Below, one piece after another: positions 17,665-27,075 of a stretch of 57,449 nucleotides of DNA. Position 1 is the stretch's first letter. Each line of letters opens with the position of its first letter. Below the pieces are notes generated by a model, which made no database searches, had not been told where the DNA came from, and saw nothing but the letters and a program-made list of their open reading frames with translations. The stretch is from Gammaproteobacteria bacterium (GTDB taxonomy: Bacteria; Pseudomonadota; Gammaproteobacteria; Eutrophobiales; Eutrophobiaceae). The stretch lies in assembly GCA_022826885.1 (NCBI GenBank), contig JAJDUB010000076.1, positions 77,431-134,879 on the forward strand, written 5' to 3'. A program made the position numbers and the translations under genes.

Positions 17665-18255
17665 GTGGGCAGGAAAAAAGTCCTGTATACCATTGGGCAT
17701 TCCAGGCACTCTATTGAACACTTCATAAATTTACTGAAACAGGCTTCCGTCTCCCTGGTTTTCGATGTGCGCTCCATTCCATACAGCCGACGCAATCCGC
17801 AATACAACCAGAAGGTACTTGCCGGACGCTTGAGAAATGAGGGGATCGACTACGTCTTTTCCGGCAAGGAACTGGGGGCGAAGAGTCCGAGTCCGGACTG
17901 CTATGTCGATGGTTAAGTCCAATATGACCTGATCGCGGCCAGGCCCGAATTTGCAGACAGTCTTGACCGGGTAATCGACAAGGCCGGGGAAGCCAGACCC
18001 GCCCTGTTATGCGCCGAGGAGGACCCCCTGGTCTGTCACAGAACGATATTAATCTGCCGCCACCTGCGCGATCGGGTTGATGCTATTTTCCACATCCGGG
18101 GCGATGGAAGCATGGAAACCAATGAGGTATTCGAACAACGCCTGGTGAAAGCGACAGGACTGAAAGAACCTGATTTATTTGATTCCGAAACAACCCTGAT
18201 TGAGCGCGCCTATGAGTTACGCGGACAGCGTATCTCATACGGTTCTTCCACTTGA
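17665..18255 (+). pseudogene. DUF488 family gene interrupted by an in-frame TAA
   Basis: From a GTG at 17665 the frame encodes the DUF488 start (VLYTIGHSRHSIEHFINLLK and FDVRSIPYSRRNPQYN). It stops at TAA (17914-17916) after DCYVDG. Without any frame change it then continues VQYDLIAARPEFADSL, the hallmark CAEEDPLVCHR, and on to a normal TGA at 18253-18255. A single codon separates two well-preserved halves of one gene, so the inactivation is recent, or the stop is a sequencing error or is read through. Its end overlaps convergent uraD by 21 bases. The function of DUF488 is not settled. Confidence 0.85.
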
Positions 18256-18756
18256 GAACTCATTCAATAACTCTTCAAGCCTGAACCCGGCTATCCTGAA
18301 CACCTGCCCCAGACATTCGTCAAACTCATCTTCCGGGCTGTTTTCCAGGCGCTCCCGGAAACGCATGATAATCTCATCCGGGCCCAGTCCTTTCACCGCC
18401 AGGATGAACGGGAAACCGAATTTGTCCCGGTAGCGCCGGTTCAGGTCGGCCAGCAATTCAGCCCGGGCTCCCTCCCCGCCTTTCAGACCGGCATTTCTCT
18501 GCTCCCGTTCCGAGTGTCCCGTCAGAGGCTTCCTGACGCCCAGTTCAGGGTGCGCGCGCAACAGAGCCAGTTGCCGCTCCCGCCCGGCGCGCCTGACTAC
18601 ATCGCATAATGCTTCAACCAGATACTCATTACTCTCAAACGGCACGGATTGCCAAGCCGTCTCGGCCACCCAGGGCGAATCTTCAAAAACGCCGCCGAAA
18701 ACGGCAACAAAGGTATCCCTGTCCATATCATTGATGTCTCTGAGCCGGTATTGCAC
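18235..18756 (-). CDS. uraD: UraD, OHCU decarboxylase
   Basis: About 173 residues from a GTG at 18756 (VQYRLRDINDMDRDTFVAVF). The frame stays open upstream to 18816 but only with a TTG start and non-conserved residues. Family motifs are LRAHPELGVRKPLTGHSERE with the catalytic His, EQRNAGL, and FGFPFILAVKG. The enzyme decarboxylates 2-oxo-4-hydroxy-4-carboxy-5-ureidoimidazoline to S-allantoin, the last step from urate to allantoin. Allantoinase and allantoicase genes lie 17 kb away in the same window. Urate oxidase and hydroxyisourate hydrolase are not seen. It converges with, and slightly overlaps, the broken DUF488 gene. Confidence 0.88.
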   Translation of the reverse strand: MQYRLRDINDMDRDTFVAVFGGVFEDSPWVAETAWQSVPFESNEYLVEALCDVVRRAGRERQLALLRAHPELGVRKPLTGHSEREQRNAGLKGGEGARAELLADLNRRYRDKFGFPFILAVKGLGPDEIIMRFRERLENSPEDEFDECLGQVFRIAGFRLEELLNEFSSGRTV

Positions 18757-18870
18757 GGAAGGAATCTCTTTCACTGGAAATGAATGTTTCGATACACTAT
18801 AAAAACCTGCACGCAAAACTCACACGAAACATTGTAACCGAAGACCTGTTTACTGCCACGACCATATTCA

Positions 18871-20499
18871 ATGTCCCTGCGCACACCATTCTTGATTTTT
18901 ATCACATTCGCCGCCGCCTGTGTATCAGGGGACAAACAGCAACCCGTTGATTCGATTACCGAAAGTTTACTCCATAAACATATTGCAATCCTAGCCTCCG
19001 ACGAGTTCGGCGGCAGGGCGCCGTTTACGGAAGGTGAGAACAAGACCCTGGACTACCTGGAAAGCGAATTCCGCCGCATGGGCCTGGAACCGGGTAATGC
19101 CGACTCCTACCTGCAGCCGGTACCGCTCGTCTCTACTACGATTACATCTTCTCCCGTGTTGTTTATAAAAGGCGGCAGTGGTCCACAGCGTTTCTCCGCC
19201 CCGGCACAGTTCGTGGTGCGAAATCCCCGCATCACTGCCGGCGTTAATCTGGCAGGTGTTGAAATCGTATTTGCCGGTTACGGAATTACTGCTCCGGAAT
19301 ATGGTTGGAACGACTATGAAGGCCTGGACGTGGAAGGCAAACTGGTGATCGTGCTGGTCAATGACCCCGGCTATGCCACCCGGAATCCGGGGCTTTTCAA
19401 CGGAAACGCTATGACCTGGTACGGCCGCTGGCCCTACAAGTATGACGAAGCATTACGCCGGGGGGCACTGGGCGTACTGGTGGTACACGAAACCGGCGCC
19501 GCAGGCTATCCCTGGGGTACGCTGGAAAGCTCAATCCCCCTGCCCAACTTCATTATCGACAGCGGAAACGCTGAAAAGTCACTGGCCCTGGAAGGCTGGA
19601 TCACTACGGAGACCGCGGCCGCCGTATTCTCGCAGGCAGACTTGAATTTCGATGAACTGAAAGAAGCGGCCAAACAACAGGGATTTACGGGCCAATCATT
19701 GGAGTTGACCGCTGATATTGCATTCGACACCAGCATCACACGGCGCACTTCCTATAATGCTGTCGCGAGACTTGCCGGGAGTATGCGTCCTGACGAGGCA
19801 ATCATCTACACGGCACACTGGGACCATATCGGTACAAACCCCGATATTACCGAGGGTGACAATATTTATAACGGCGCCGTGGATAACGCATCCGGGGTTG
19901 CCGGCATGCTCTCAATCGCCGAAGCTTTTTCCCGGTTGGAACAACCCCTGGAACGTTCCGTTTATTTCCTGTTCCTGACGGCTGAAGAAAAAGGTCTGAT
20001 GGGGGCCCGTTACTACGTGCAAAACCCCGTTGTTCCGCTCAATAAGACGATTGCCAATATCAATTTTGACGTCATTAACCTGATCGGCCCGACGCACGAC
20101 CTGAAAGTGATAGGCATGGGGAAATCAGACATGGACGGTTATCTTACGAAACATGCACCTGATCTTGAGCTCACCCCCGATCCTCGTCCCGAAGCCGGTT
20201 TCTATTACCGCTCCGATCACTTCGAGTTCGCCCGGGCCGGCGTCCCGGCTCTGTTCACCCAGGGAGGAATACGGCATAAGGAACACGGGGCAGCGAGAGG
20301 GCTTGAAGCGTATGACGAGTACATCAGCAGGCATTATCACCGCCCGTCGGATGAGTATGACCCGGACTGGGATTTACGCGGCGCGGAGAATGATATGAAG
20401 CTCATGTTCCAGGTCGGCCGGGACCTGGCAGACTCCGATGCCTGGCCTCAGTGGAAAGAGGGAGATGAATTCCGGGCAATCCGGGACGCCATGATGTGA
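18871..20499 (+). CDS. M28 family zinc aminopeptidase with PA domain
   Basis: A 542-residue exported metallopeptidase. The N-terminus (LIFITFAAACVSG) looks like a lipoprotein signal with the cysteine at about residue 17. A protease-associated insert (about residues 110-260, VEIVFAGYGITAPEYGWNDY) is followed by the M28 domain. Zinc ligands and acid residues are visible in YTAHWDHIG, NGAVDNASGVAG, LTAEEKGLMG, INFDVINL and YRSDHFEFARAGVPAL. It probably removes N-terminal amino acids from peptides in the periplasm. It starts 114 bases from divergent uraD, and no strong ribosome-binding site is seen before the ATG. Confidence 0.9.
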   Translation: MSLRTPFLIFITFAAACVSGDKQQPVDSITESLLHKHIAILASDEFGGRAPFTEGENKTLDYLESEFRRMGLEPGNADSYLQPVPLVSTTITSSPVLFIKGGSGPQRFSAPAQFVVRNPRITAGVNLAGVEIVFAGYGITAPEYGWNDYEGLDVEGKLVIVLVNDPGYATRNPGLFNGNAMTWYGRWPYKYDEALRRGALGVLVVHETGAAGYPWGTLESSIPLPNFIIDSGNAEKSLALEGWITTETAAAVFSQADLNFDELKEAAKQQGFTGQSLELTADIAFDTSITRRTSYNAVARLAGSMRPDEAIIYTAHWDHIGTNPDITEGDNIYNGAVDNASGVAGMLSIAEAFSRLEQPLERSVYFLFLTAEEKGLMGARYYVQNPVVPLNKTIANINFDVINLIGPTHDLKVIGMGKSDMDGYLTKHAPDLELTPDPRPEAGFYYRSDHFEFARAGVPALFTQGGIRHKEHGAARGLEAYDEYISRHYHRPSDEYDPDWDLRGAENDMKLMFQVGRDLADSDAWPQWKEGDEFRAIRDAMM

Positions 20500-20563
20500 A
20501 CCATCCACCGCCTAATCTGATCAGCACGTTCAGCGGTGAGCAATGCAGGCTACAGGACGGCCT

Positions 20564-21616
20564 TCATAATTGACCCAATCCAAACAACTGCGCCAGGTCG
20601 CGCCGGTATTGAATCGAGAATTTGTCGGCGGGGATGGACACTTCCATTCCGGGGTTTAACGGTACAAATTGCGGCCGCTGGCTTTCCACCACCACTATAT
20701 CTTCAGAATTGGTCACCAACTGGTATTGGGCATACTCTTCCGCAGTCGCTCCAGGGATATTGGTAAGTGATATCTGAAAGATTGCTGTCTCCTCTGCGCT
20801 TACGGGTGATGCGATATCATAGAAATGACTGGTCATTTCCTCCGTATAGTCAACCTTGAGATCCGTCGCATAAGGGTAGGTCAGGTCGTGGGTATACCAG
20901 ACTTCGCGTTCACCGATACTGTCGTCGTTAAATCCTCTTTCCACTTCAATATAAGGCAACTCCATGTGCAGGCCGTATCCGGTACGTTCCAGTTTATAAT
21001 CCGCCAGTTGCGGGCGCTGACGATTTCCGAACGTCTTCATATGCACCCAGGAAATATGGGCAATATCATTGAAGTTTTCGCAGTGGCGGCTGGCAGAAGC
21101 CTGCCATACACCTTTGGGTATTTCGATCCTGAGCCATCCGGCGCCGTGGTTTTCCAGCAACGGCCATTCGGGCAGCGGCCGCAGGGGTTTATCCTTAAGA
21201 CATACCCACAGCAAACCATAACGTTCAATCGATTGATAGGTTGTTAAACGCATCTTCGCAGGGATTGGCATGTTCTGGTCCACGTAGGAGGGGATTTTTG
21301 TACACGCTCCCTGGTAGTTGTAGTGATGGCCATGGAACGGGCAGACTACGTTGTTACCGTCGTCATCCATCCATCCGAGACTGAGTTTTGCCCCGCGATG
21401 GGCGCATTGATCTTTCGCAGCCGTGCTTCCCTCCCTGGTTTTATAGATAACCAGGTCGGTATCCAGTAGCCTGACAGGCAATGGCTTTTCCCCGAGTTCC
21501 GAGATAAATGCTACCGGATGCCAGAAACCGGCCAGGATATGCCAGTCGTTTTCGGAAATATCGCTGCCGGCCGGATAATCCGTCGTGTCTGTATGGTTAG
21601 TAGGCAAATACATCAC
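20564..21616 (-). CDS. Rieske non-heme iron oxygenase alpha subunit (long type)
   Basis: 350 residues. The Rieske [2Fe-2S] ligands are Cys71, His73, Cys92 and His95 (DQCAHRG...VVCPFHGHHYN). The mononuclear iron site is in ENFNDIAHISWVH (D-x2-H-x4-H). The C-terminal tail IPADKFSIQYRRDLAQLFG is shared with the other oxygenases here. The family hydroxylates or demethylates aromatic and N-methyl compounds and needs a separate reductase, which is not in the window. It overlaps the short-type Rieske gene at 21613 by 4 bases, so a two-subunit enzyme is plausible, as for NdmA/NdmB. Closest relative here: 32802-33869. Substrate unknown. Confidence 0.92.
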   Translation of the reverse strand: MMYLPTNHTDTTDYPAGSDISENDWHILAGFWHPVAFISELGEKPLPVRLLDTDLVIYKTREGSTAAKDQCAHRGAKLSLGWMDDDGNNVVCPFHGHHYNYQGACTKIPSYVDQNMPIPAKMRLTTYQSIERYGLLWVCLKDKPLRPLPEWPLLENHGAGWLRIEIPKGVWQASASRHCENFNDIAHISWVHMKTFGNRQRPQLADYKLERTGYGLHMELPYIEVERGFNDDSIGEREVWYTHDLTYPYATDLKVDYTEEMTSHFYDIASPVSAEETAIFQISLTNIPGATAEEYAQYQLVTNSEDIVVVESQRPQFVPLNPGMEVSIPADKFSIQYRRDLAQLFGLGQL

Positions 21617-22590
21617 GCCACTCCAAAATCCATGCCGATGTCTTTCAGGTGGCGCCGGTATTTCGAGGTGAACAAATCCGAACGCAGGTGCAGTTCTTCG
21701 CTCAGGTCCATGGGCAACAGTTCGGGGCGCTGGGATTCGAGTATGGGTATATCCTGGCCGATTATGAGGCTATGGAAGTCATTGATGTCCTGATCACTCA
21801 AATCCGCGGCATAATTATACGCGGCAATAAAATGTGCCCAGGATTTGTTTTCGCTCTCCGGCCTGACGGCGAACATGAGGACAAACTTCTCCTTATTCCT
21901 GCGCCCGCCGATATGTTTTACGAAGTAGACTGTCAAGGGGGCAAGGATACCGAAATCGTACCAGGCATCTCCTCCTGTTCCCGTGCCATCCGGGTCCGGT
22001 TGGAAGTAACGCACGTCTTTTACAAAAAATCCCTCTTCCGTCTCTTCCACATGGTAATCATCAATGATTGCGTGACCGGAATCTCCCAGTATACCGTCGT
22101 GCAGGATTGGCGGGTGGGACAGGTCCAGGAAGTTCTCCACCACGCGCGGGGCGCTTGCATTGATTTCATAAGGGCCGCAGGGAATCACGCGATATTCAGT
22201 TTCGTTAAACTGGGGCAAGTCAGGCAAGGACCGGGATGCATCGCCGAGGTTCACCCAGATTAACCCGGCATGTTCCCTGGCCTGGTAAATGGCGGTCGCC
22301 CTGGCCTTGGCCGGCATCCTGATCTCGGGATGGGCCGGAATATACGCACACTGCCCCTCGTCATTATACTCCCAGCCATGGTAGGCACAGCGAAGACGGT
22401 TGTTGCAAACAGTCCCCAGGCTTAAACGTACTCCACGATGCACGCACAGGTCTTTCCAGGCGCAGATCCTGTCTTTTGAACGCCAGATTACGAGGTCCTC
22501 TCCCAGCACCGTTGCCGCAACCGGTTTTTCATCGGTCAAGGTCTTGGCCAGGCCCACGGGATGCCAGTATTGCCTGATTACTTCCGTCAT
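21613..22590 (-). CDS. Rieske non-heme iron oxygenase alpha subunit (short type)
   Basis: 325 residues starting EVIRQYWHPVGLAKTL. Rieske ligands are Cys49, His51, Cys68 and His71 (DLCVHRG...LRCAYHGWEYN), and the iron-binding segment is ENFLDLSHPPILH. The C-terminus ESQRPELLPMDLSEELHLRS matches that of the neighbouring oxygenases. It lies 15 bases after the GcvT-like gene and overlaps the long-type Rieske gene by 4 bases, so the three are one operon transcribed away from the AraC regulator. Short and long types occur as a tandem pair again at 31797-33869. Expected chemistry is oxidative demethylation or hydroxylation; the substrate is unknown. Confidence 0.92.
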   Translation of the reverse strand: MTEVIRQYWHPVGLAKTLTDEKPVAATVLGEDLVIWRSKDRICAWKDLCVHRGVRLSLGTVCNNRLRCAYHGWEYNDEGQCAYIPAHPEIRMPAKARATAIYQAREHAGLIWVNLGDASRSLPDLPQFNETEYRVIPCGPYEINASAPRVVENFLDLSHPPILHDGILGDSGHAIIDDYHVEETEEGFFVKDVRYFQPDPDGTGTGGDAWYDFGILAPLTVYFVKHIGGRRNKEKFVLMFAVRPESENKSWAHFIAAYNYAADLSDQDINDFHSLIIGQDIPILESQRPELLPMDLSEELHLRSDLFTSKYRRHLKDIGMDFGVA

Positions 22591-22605
22591 TATCTCATTC
22601 CGGTA

Positions 22606-23832
22606 TCATCCGGTGCGTTTGATGTCGATGAAGGGCAGATTTGCCACGGTGGCATTCACCGGTACGGTCTCACGGCCAACATCAAATTCCACCGAAACTT
22701 TTGTACCGGGATTACTGTATTCCACATCAATAAATGCGAAACCAGCAATGCTGTTTGCAGCGGGACTCCAGGCAATGCTGGTAGCCCGGCCGACAGTTTT
22801 GTCATTCACCATTATATTCAGGGGATACCACACAGGCACCGGCACGACCACCGGCGGCAGACCCTGTTTAATATACGACTCGGAAATTTTCTTCCAGTCC
22901 ATCAGCAAACCTCGCATTTGTCTGGAGTCGCCTGCTTCCTTTTCCTGCTTCAAGGCCTCCTTGCCGACAAAATCGGCCTTGTCAAGATGCACAAAATTGC
23001 CCAGGCGCATCTCATACGGCGACCTTTCGTCCTGCCGTTCCACTTCGATGGCCGCCCCACGCTCAGTGTCAGTACCCGCTCCCGTGTAATCGGGGCCCAC
23101 TATGAGCAGACCGGCTTCCATGCGCGCTACGTCATGCGCGTGGAATCCTGCAGGTTGCAAACCGAAGCGGTCTGCATGTCTGTAAACGGCATCCCACACA
23201 GCCATAGCGCCTTCGTTCTCCACCCACAACTCGTAACCGTGTTCACCGGTAAATCCCTGACGCATGACGGTAACCGCAAATCCATCAACTTCTATATGGC
23301 GGATGCGCGAAAAGGCAAGATCCGACCAGTCCTCACCTGTCGATGCTTCCAGCACAAGTTGGGATTTCGGTCCCTGTAAGGCCAGGATGCCATAGTCATG
23401 GGTGATATCGATGATCTCGATATCGAAGCCCTGTGCCTGTTGAGTGAACCAATGGTATTGGGGATCGGTAGAGATGCGGAACTGATCCTTCTCCAACCTG
23501 AATATCATGCCGTCACCCACGGTTTTTCCGTTCTCGTTGCACCAGGGTGAATAATAGATCTGTCCGACCAGTTGCCCGGACATGTCGCGGGTCACCAGGT
23601 AATCCAGGAATCGTTCCGCATCGGGGCCGATAATATCGTATTTTCCCAGCGGCGACATATCTATGGTTGCGGCGGAATTACGAATGGCAAGATATTCCGC
23701 ATCGAAGCCCATGAAAGTATCAACTATGTGGTACCTGTCCCAGGCAACCCAGCGTTGATTTATATTTAACGGCGCCGTTCCGGCATTAAAAGGTGTGCCG
23801 ACAAAATCGGTTGATTTCACATGTACGCTCAA
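22606..23832 (-). CDS. GcvT-family folate-dependent methyl/C1 transferase
   Basis: 408 residues of the glycine-cleavage T-protein fold: N-terminal aminomethyltransferase domain (RNSAATIDMSPLGKYDIIGP, DYLVTRDM, LALQGPKSQ, RQGFTGEHGYELW) and the C-terminal barrel (GLLMDWKK and GFAFIDVEYSNPGTKVSVE). Relatives include T-protein, DmdA (dimethylsulfoniopropionate demethylase) and LigM (vanillate demethylase), all passing a C1 group to tetrahydrofolate. As the first gene of an operon with two Rieske oxygenases, it could either capture C1 units released by oxidative demethylation or demethylate the substrate itself. The AraC regulator is divergent with a 130-base shared promoter region. Confidence 0.85.
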   Translation of the reverse strand: MSVHVKSTDFVGTPFNAGTAPLNINQRWVAWDRYHIVDTFMGFDAEYLAIRNSAATIDMSPLGKYDIIGPDAERFLDYLVTRDMSGQLVGQIYYSPWCNENGKTVGDGMIFRLEKDQFRISTDPQYHWFTQQAQGFDIEIIDITHDYGILALQGPKSQLVLEASTGEDWSDLAFSRIRHIEVDGFAVTVMRQGFTGEHGYELWVENEGAMAVWDAVYRHADRFGLQPAGFHAHDVARMEAGLLIVGPDYTGAGTDTERGAAIEVERQDERSPYEMRLGNFVHLDKADFVGKEALKQEKEAGDSRQMRGLLMDWKKISESYIKQGLPPVVVPVPVWYPLNIMVNDKTVGRATSIAWSPAANSIAGFAFIDVEYSNPGTKVSVEFDVGRETVPVNATVANLPFIDIKRTG

Positions 23833-23962
23833 GACATACCCCCTGACGAATTATGGACCTGTTCGCGATAAAAAAGGAATATTTGCAAGTAAAGATTATT
23901 TGTCTGAAAGTCACATTTCTCTGTTCTATACTATTCCTGTGAACTGAATGTAACACTGATAA
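23833..23962. promoter_or_regulatory. Divergent promoter region, GcvT-Rieske operon and araC-type gene
   Basis: A 130-base AT-rich intergenic stretch between head-to-head genes. TATACT at 23927-23932 is a possible -10 for the regulator. No convincing -35 at the right spacing and no clear palindrome were found. By position it should hold the regulator's binding site. Confidence 0.4.
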
Positions 23963-24793
23963 ATGAATATTTTCAATAAGGACCAGCCATTTCAATTTGG
24001 CGATGCGGTTTTTCAGGCGGGGGGGCGGTATGGTCCTGTTAACCATGAGCATCTGGACATATCCGTGGTCATTGAAGGGGAGGCAACTGTTGTAATAGAT
24101 GGAACAGAAAGTCATCATTCATCCGGTACGGCAATATTTGCCTATTCTGAAGAATACTTTGAAATGACCCTGCCAAAAGGCACACGGCATTTTATATGCT
24201 GGTGCCATACCGGCGAACTGGCTATTCCGAAAAAATACAAGGCCCAGCTGAAATCCGTACCCACCGCGATGCCTGCATCAAAGTTACTGATGTTATTAAT
24301 GCAGGAAGGCATTAACCTGGGTCATGGCGAGAGTATCAATTTAAGCAGGTTGAGAAATTCCATGGGAGAAGCCGTGTTCAACGAATACTTCTACCAGGCC
24401 AACCTTGAGGAAGAAGACAGTATTTATCCCGCTGCCGTTGCAAGGTCAAAACGATATATCGAGAGTAATTTTACCGGCGCATGCGATCTGAATGACATCG
24501 GCGACCACGTGGGTTTAAACCCTCGTTACCTGCTGCGCCTGTTCAAACGTCATGTCGGCATGACCCCCATACGGTACCTGTGGCGATTACGTGCTGAAAG
24601 AGGCGTTTACCTGTTACACCAGTCCAGACTGAGCGTGAACCATATCGCCGAACAATGCGGCTTTCAATCTCCCCATCATTTCTCACGCCACATAAAAGAA
24701 CAATACGGTTTGTCCCCGTCGAAACTGAGACAACAAACCAGGAATCGGGATCCTTTCAAGTTTAACAAGGATGTACCGGAAGTGCGTTATTGA
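23963..24793 (+). CDS. AraC-family transcriptional regulator
   Basis: 276 residues. The N-terminal part (about 1-150) has the cupin-like sensing pattern of AraC proteins (VNHEHLDISVVIEGEATVVID). The C-terminal part (about 170-265) is the double helix-turn-helix domain: ACDLNDIGDHVGLNPRYLLR, LFKRHVGMTPIRYLWRLRAE, and AEQCGFQSPHHFSRHIKEQY, the usual AraC signature. It is divergent from the GcvT-Rieske operon and convergent with the Rieske-MFS genes, and is the only regulator in the 20.5-33.9 kb island. It probably activates the demethylation genes in response to their substrate (inference). Confidence 0.9.
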   Translation: MNIFNKDQPFQFGDAVFQAGGRYGPVNHEHLDISVVIEGEATVVIDGTESHHSSGTAIFAYSEEYFEMTLPKGTRHFICWCHTGELAIPKKYKAQLKSVPTAMPASKLLMLLMQEGINLGHGESINLSRLRNSMGEAVFNEYFYQANLEEEDSIYPAAVARSKRYIESNFTGACDLNDIGDHVGLNPRYLLRLFKRHVGMTPIRYLWRLRAERGVYLLHQSRLSVNHIAEQCGFQSPHHFSRHIKEQYGLSPSKLRQQTRNRDPFKFNKDVPEVRY

Positions 24794-24824
24794 GGATACG
24801 AAGCCTGAGTTTGAATATCCAGGC

Positions 24825-25850
24825 TCAATATCCCCCTTCCTGCTGAATGCCTAACTCTGACAATTTTCTTCTGTATGCAATAGAGATGATATCGGCCCGG
24901 ATATGGAATTCCTGTGACAAATCCAATGGCAGGTACGCCGGATATTGATTCTCAACAATTTTTCGATCTTCCTCGTTGACAACCTCCTGAAAATGTAACC
25001 AGTCGGAAACCGGTTTGTCTTTATCAAAGTTGCGTGCCTTCAGCATGAAGATCCGTATTCTGTCCGCCGAGACGGGTGTTGCCACATCAAAAATATACTC
25101 GACACCTAGGGAGCTTGTCACTTTCAAACATATCGAATAAGGCATGGTCAGGGTATATTCTGACAGACATTCTTCTACTGCGCCTTTGTATTCAAATGTG
25201 TTAGCCGCCAGAAACATGGTTTTTATCTCATAGTACAGTCCTTCTGCTGTTTGCTCTACGTCAAATTTACCGATCTCCGGATAATCCCGGGGCGCAAAAG
25301 TGTCAGCATGTATCCATGCAGCATGTGCGATATCAAGGAAATTTTCCGTGTGCCTGGCTGCCGAAGTTCGCCACTCCGTGCTTAACTCGATTACCTGGTA
25401 TTCAGATGATTCGAGCGGATTCCAATCGGGTAAAGAAAATCGGGGTTCGGAACCCAGGCACGCCCAGATCAATCCATAGCGCTCGGCCGCCTGAAAGGTG
25501 CTCAAACGTAATTTGAGGGAAACCTTCGCATCATGGCCCTCAGCCGGGACCAATGTACACTGCCCGGAACTGTCGTAATGCAGACCATGGTAAGCGCACA
25601 CCAGTTGATCATCTTTCAACCAGCCCTGGCTCAGGTCCGCGCCGCGGTGCGGGCAATTCCGTTTTGCAACAGTTATGCCTCCGCTGGTGCGGTAGATAAT
25701 TAACGGGACGTCAAGTAACGTCGCGGCAATCGGCTTCTCCGAGACCTCACTGCTGAGAGCGACAGGATGCCAGCAGTTCGCCAGTATGTTCCAGTTGTTC
25801 TCCGAAAAAGTACTTGTCACAGGTTGGACACAATGATCATTACTCATCAT
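24825..25850 (-). CDS. Rieske non-heme iron oxygenase alpha subunit (single, long type)
   Basis: 341 residues, with Rieske ligands Cys66, His68, Cys85 and His88 (RNCPHRG...LVCAYHGLHYD) and iron ligands in ENFLDIAHAAWIH. The N-terminal FSENNWNILANCWHPVALSS parallels the long-type enzymes at 20564 and 32802, so it is a third member of that group, but without a short-type partner beside it. It is the last gene after the MFS carrier (19 bases away) on the minus strand and converges with the AraC gene. No reductase is nearby. Substrate unknown. Confidence 0.91.
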   Translation of the reverse strand: MMSNDHCVQPVTSTFSENNWNILANCWHPVALSSEVSEKPIAATLLDVPLIIYRTSGGITVAKRNCPHRGADLSQGWLKDDQLVCAYHGLHYDSSGQCTLVPAEGHDAKVSLKLRLSTFQAAERYGLIWACLGSEPRFSLPDWNPLESSEYQVIELSTEWRTSAARHTENFLDIAHAAWIHADTFAPRDYPEIGKFDVEQTAEGLYYEIKTMFLAANTFEYKGAVEECLSEYTLTMPYSICLKVTSSLGVEYIFDVATPVSADRIRIFMLKARNFDKDKPVSDWLHFQEVVNEEDRKIVENQYPAYLPLDLSQEFHIRADIISIAYRRKLSELGIQQEGGY

Positions 25851-25869
25851 TGACCGTTCTCCAGTCGTT

Positions 25870-27075
25870 CTACACGGTTACAGGTTTTCGTGTTCCCAGC
25901 CGATATACAATATATATTAAAATCGACCATGACAGCATTGTTGTAGACGCTGAGGCGAACCCCAGCCCGGCATAGCCATACCACTCGATCAGGTTGCCCG
26001 CAAACATGGGCCCGAAAGCGAATCCCAGTAAATACACCGAACCCGCAGCGGCGGCCAACCTGCCCTTTTTATCCAACGCGGCAGCCAGACCGAATAAATA
26101 CGGAACTCCAAAGTAAAATGAAATAAAAGATGACATGACCGCAACGATGTAGATCGTTGCATCGGTGTTCAAACACAGGACCAGACTCGTTGCGGAATAC
26201 CAGACACAAAAAGTTGAAATGGGAATAAAGCGCCCTTTCCGCACGTTCAACCAGGTAGCCAGGCCGGCGCCTATTATTCCGACACCGCTGCCGACCGTTA
26301 ATACAAACCCGACCTGGGTAGTCGTCAATCCGCTGCGAACACCTATTTGTTCAAAAAACGTGTAGACGGCTGCTCCCGCCGCGCAAAATATAAATATTCC
26401 GGCTAATGTACAAATCCCCAGCATCGTCGGTATTTCGTTCCCGGCAACAAGCCTGGTTTTTACCAGTGCCGGCTTATCCGATGGTAAACCTCTCAGGAAA
26501 AACACCAGAATGATCATAACGACTGCGATCAGGCCAAAAATCCCCTGGTGGGCATACATATCCGTCAGGTAACCTCCGGCAGAAAAAAGGATGACGCTGA
26601 GCAGCGCCCAGGCGACTTGAAAGTAACCATAAACCTTGTCCGGGTTTTGGGAATGCGAGGCAACTGCCGCAAGTGAGATGGCATAAATGATACCTTCGCC
26701 TATACCGGCCAGGCATCTCACGATGATCATGGTATCCAGGGCAGTCACCTGGACTGACACGACATTTGTAGTTATTGCCAGACAAACTGCATAAAAGCAT
26801 ATCGCACGATAAGGGAGCCTGTGTAATACGGGTGCAACCAGGATCGCCGTAACGGACAACACCAGAAATTCAGCGAATGCGATATAACCTGCCTGCTGGG
26901 CGGAGAGCGCCAATCCTGTTATCACGCCCCCGATCACCAGGGGTGATAGCTGGGTAATTACACCGCCAATTACCTGTGCAGCTATAACTGCATAGATGAA
27001 AAATAACTTATCACCGGCCGGGCTGGTACTCTTTTCTGCGCCCCCGTTCGTCATTCCTGCGCCCCCGTTCGCCAT
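25870..27075 (-). CDS. MFS transporter (1 of a paralogous pair)
   Basis: About 390-400 residues with 12 hydrophobic segments and MFS sugar/aromatic-acid-porter style loops. It is clearly paralogous to the carrier at 30646-31800: both begin with the pattern VIAAQVIGG..TQ.SPLV.GGVI and share IMVRCLAGIGEGIIYA-like and VPYLFGLAAALD.KGR segments. It is an inner-membrane importer or exporter of the island's substrate (inference). Both possible ATG starts (27075 and 27054) lie inside an intergenic repeat (27037-27164), so the first residues MANGGAGMTNGGA are repeat-encoded. The downstream neighbour is a Rieske oxygenase 19 bases away. Confidence 0.87.
   Translation of the reverse strand: MANGGAGMTNGGAEKSTSPAGDKLFFIYAVIAAQVIGGVITQLSPLVIGGVITGLALSAQQAGYIAFAEFLVLSVTAILVAPVLHRLPYRAICFYAVCLAITTNVVSVQVTALDTMIIVRCLAGIGEGIIYAISLAAVASHSQNPDKVYGYFQVAWALLSVILFSAGGYLTDMYAHQGIFGLIAVVMIILVFFLRGLPSDKPALVKTRLVAGNEIPTMLGICTLAGIFIFCAAGAAVYTFFEQIGVRSGLTTTQVGFVLTVGSGVGIIGAGLATWLNVRKGRFIPISTFCVWYSATSLVLCLNTDATIYIVAVMSSFISFYFGVPYLFGLAAALDKKGRLAAAAGSVYLLGFAFGPMFAGNLIEWYGYAGLGFASASTTMLSWSILIYIVYRLGTRKPVTV

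Noticed and set aside
23900-23932. Complete sigma-70 promoter for the AraC gene (TTGTCT and TATACT)
   Set aside because: The spacing of 21 bases is too long for a confident promoter; only the -10-like box was noted.
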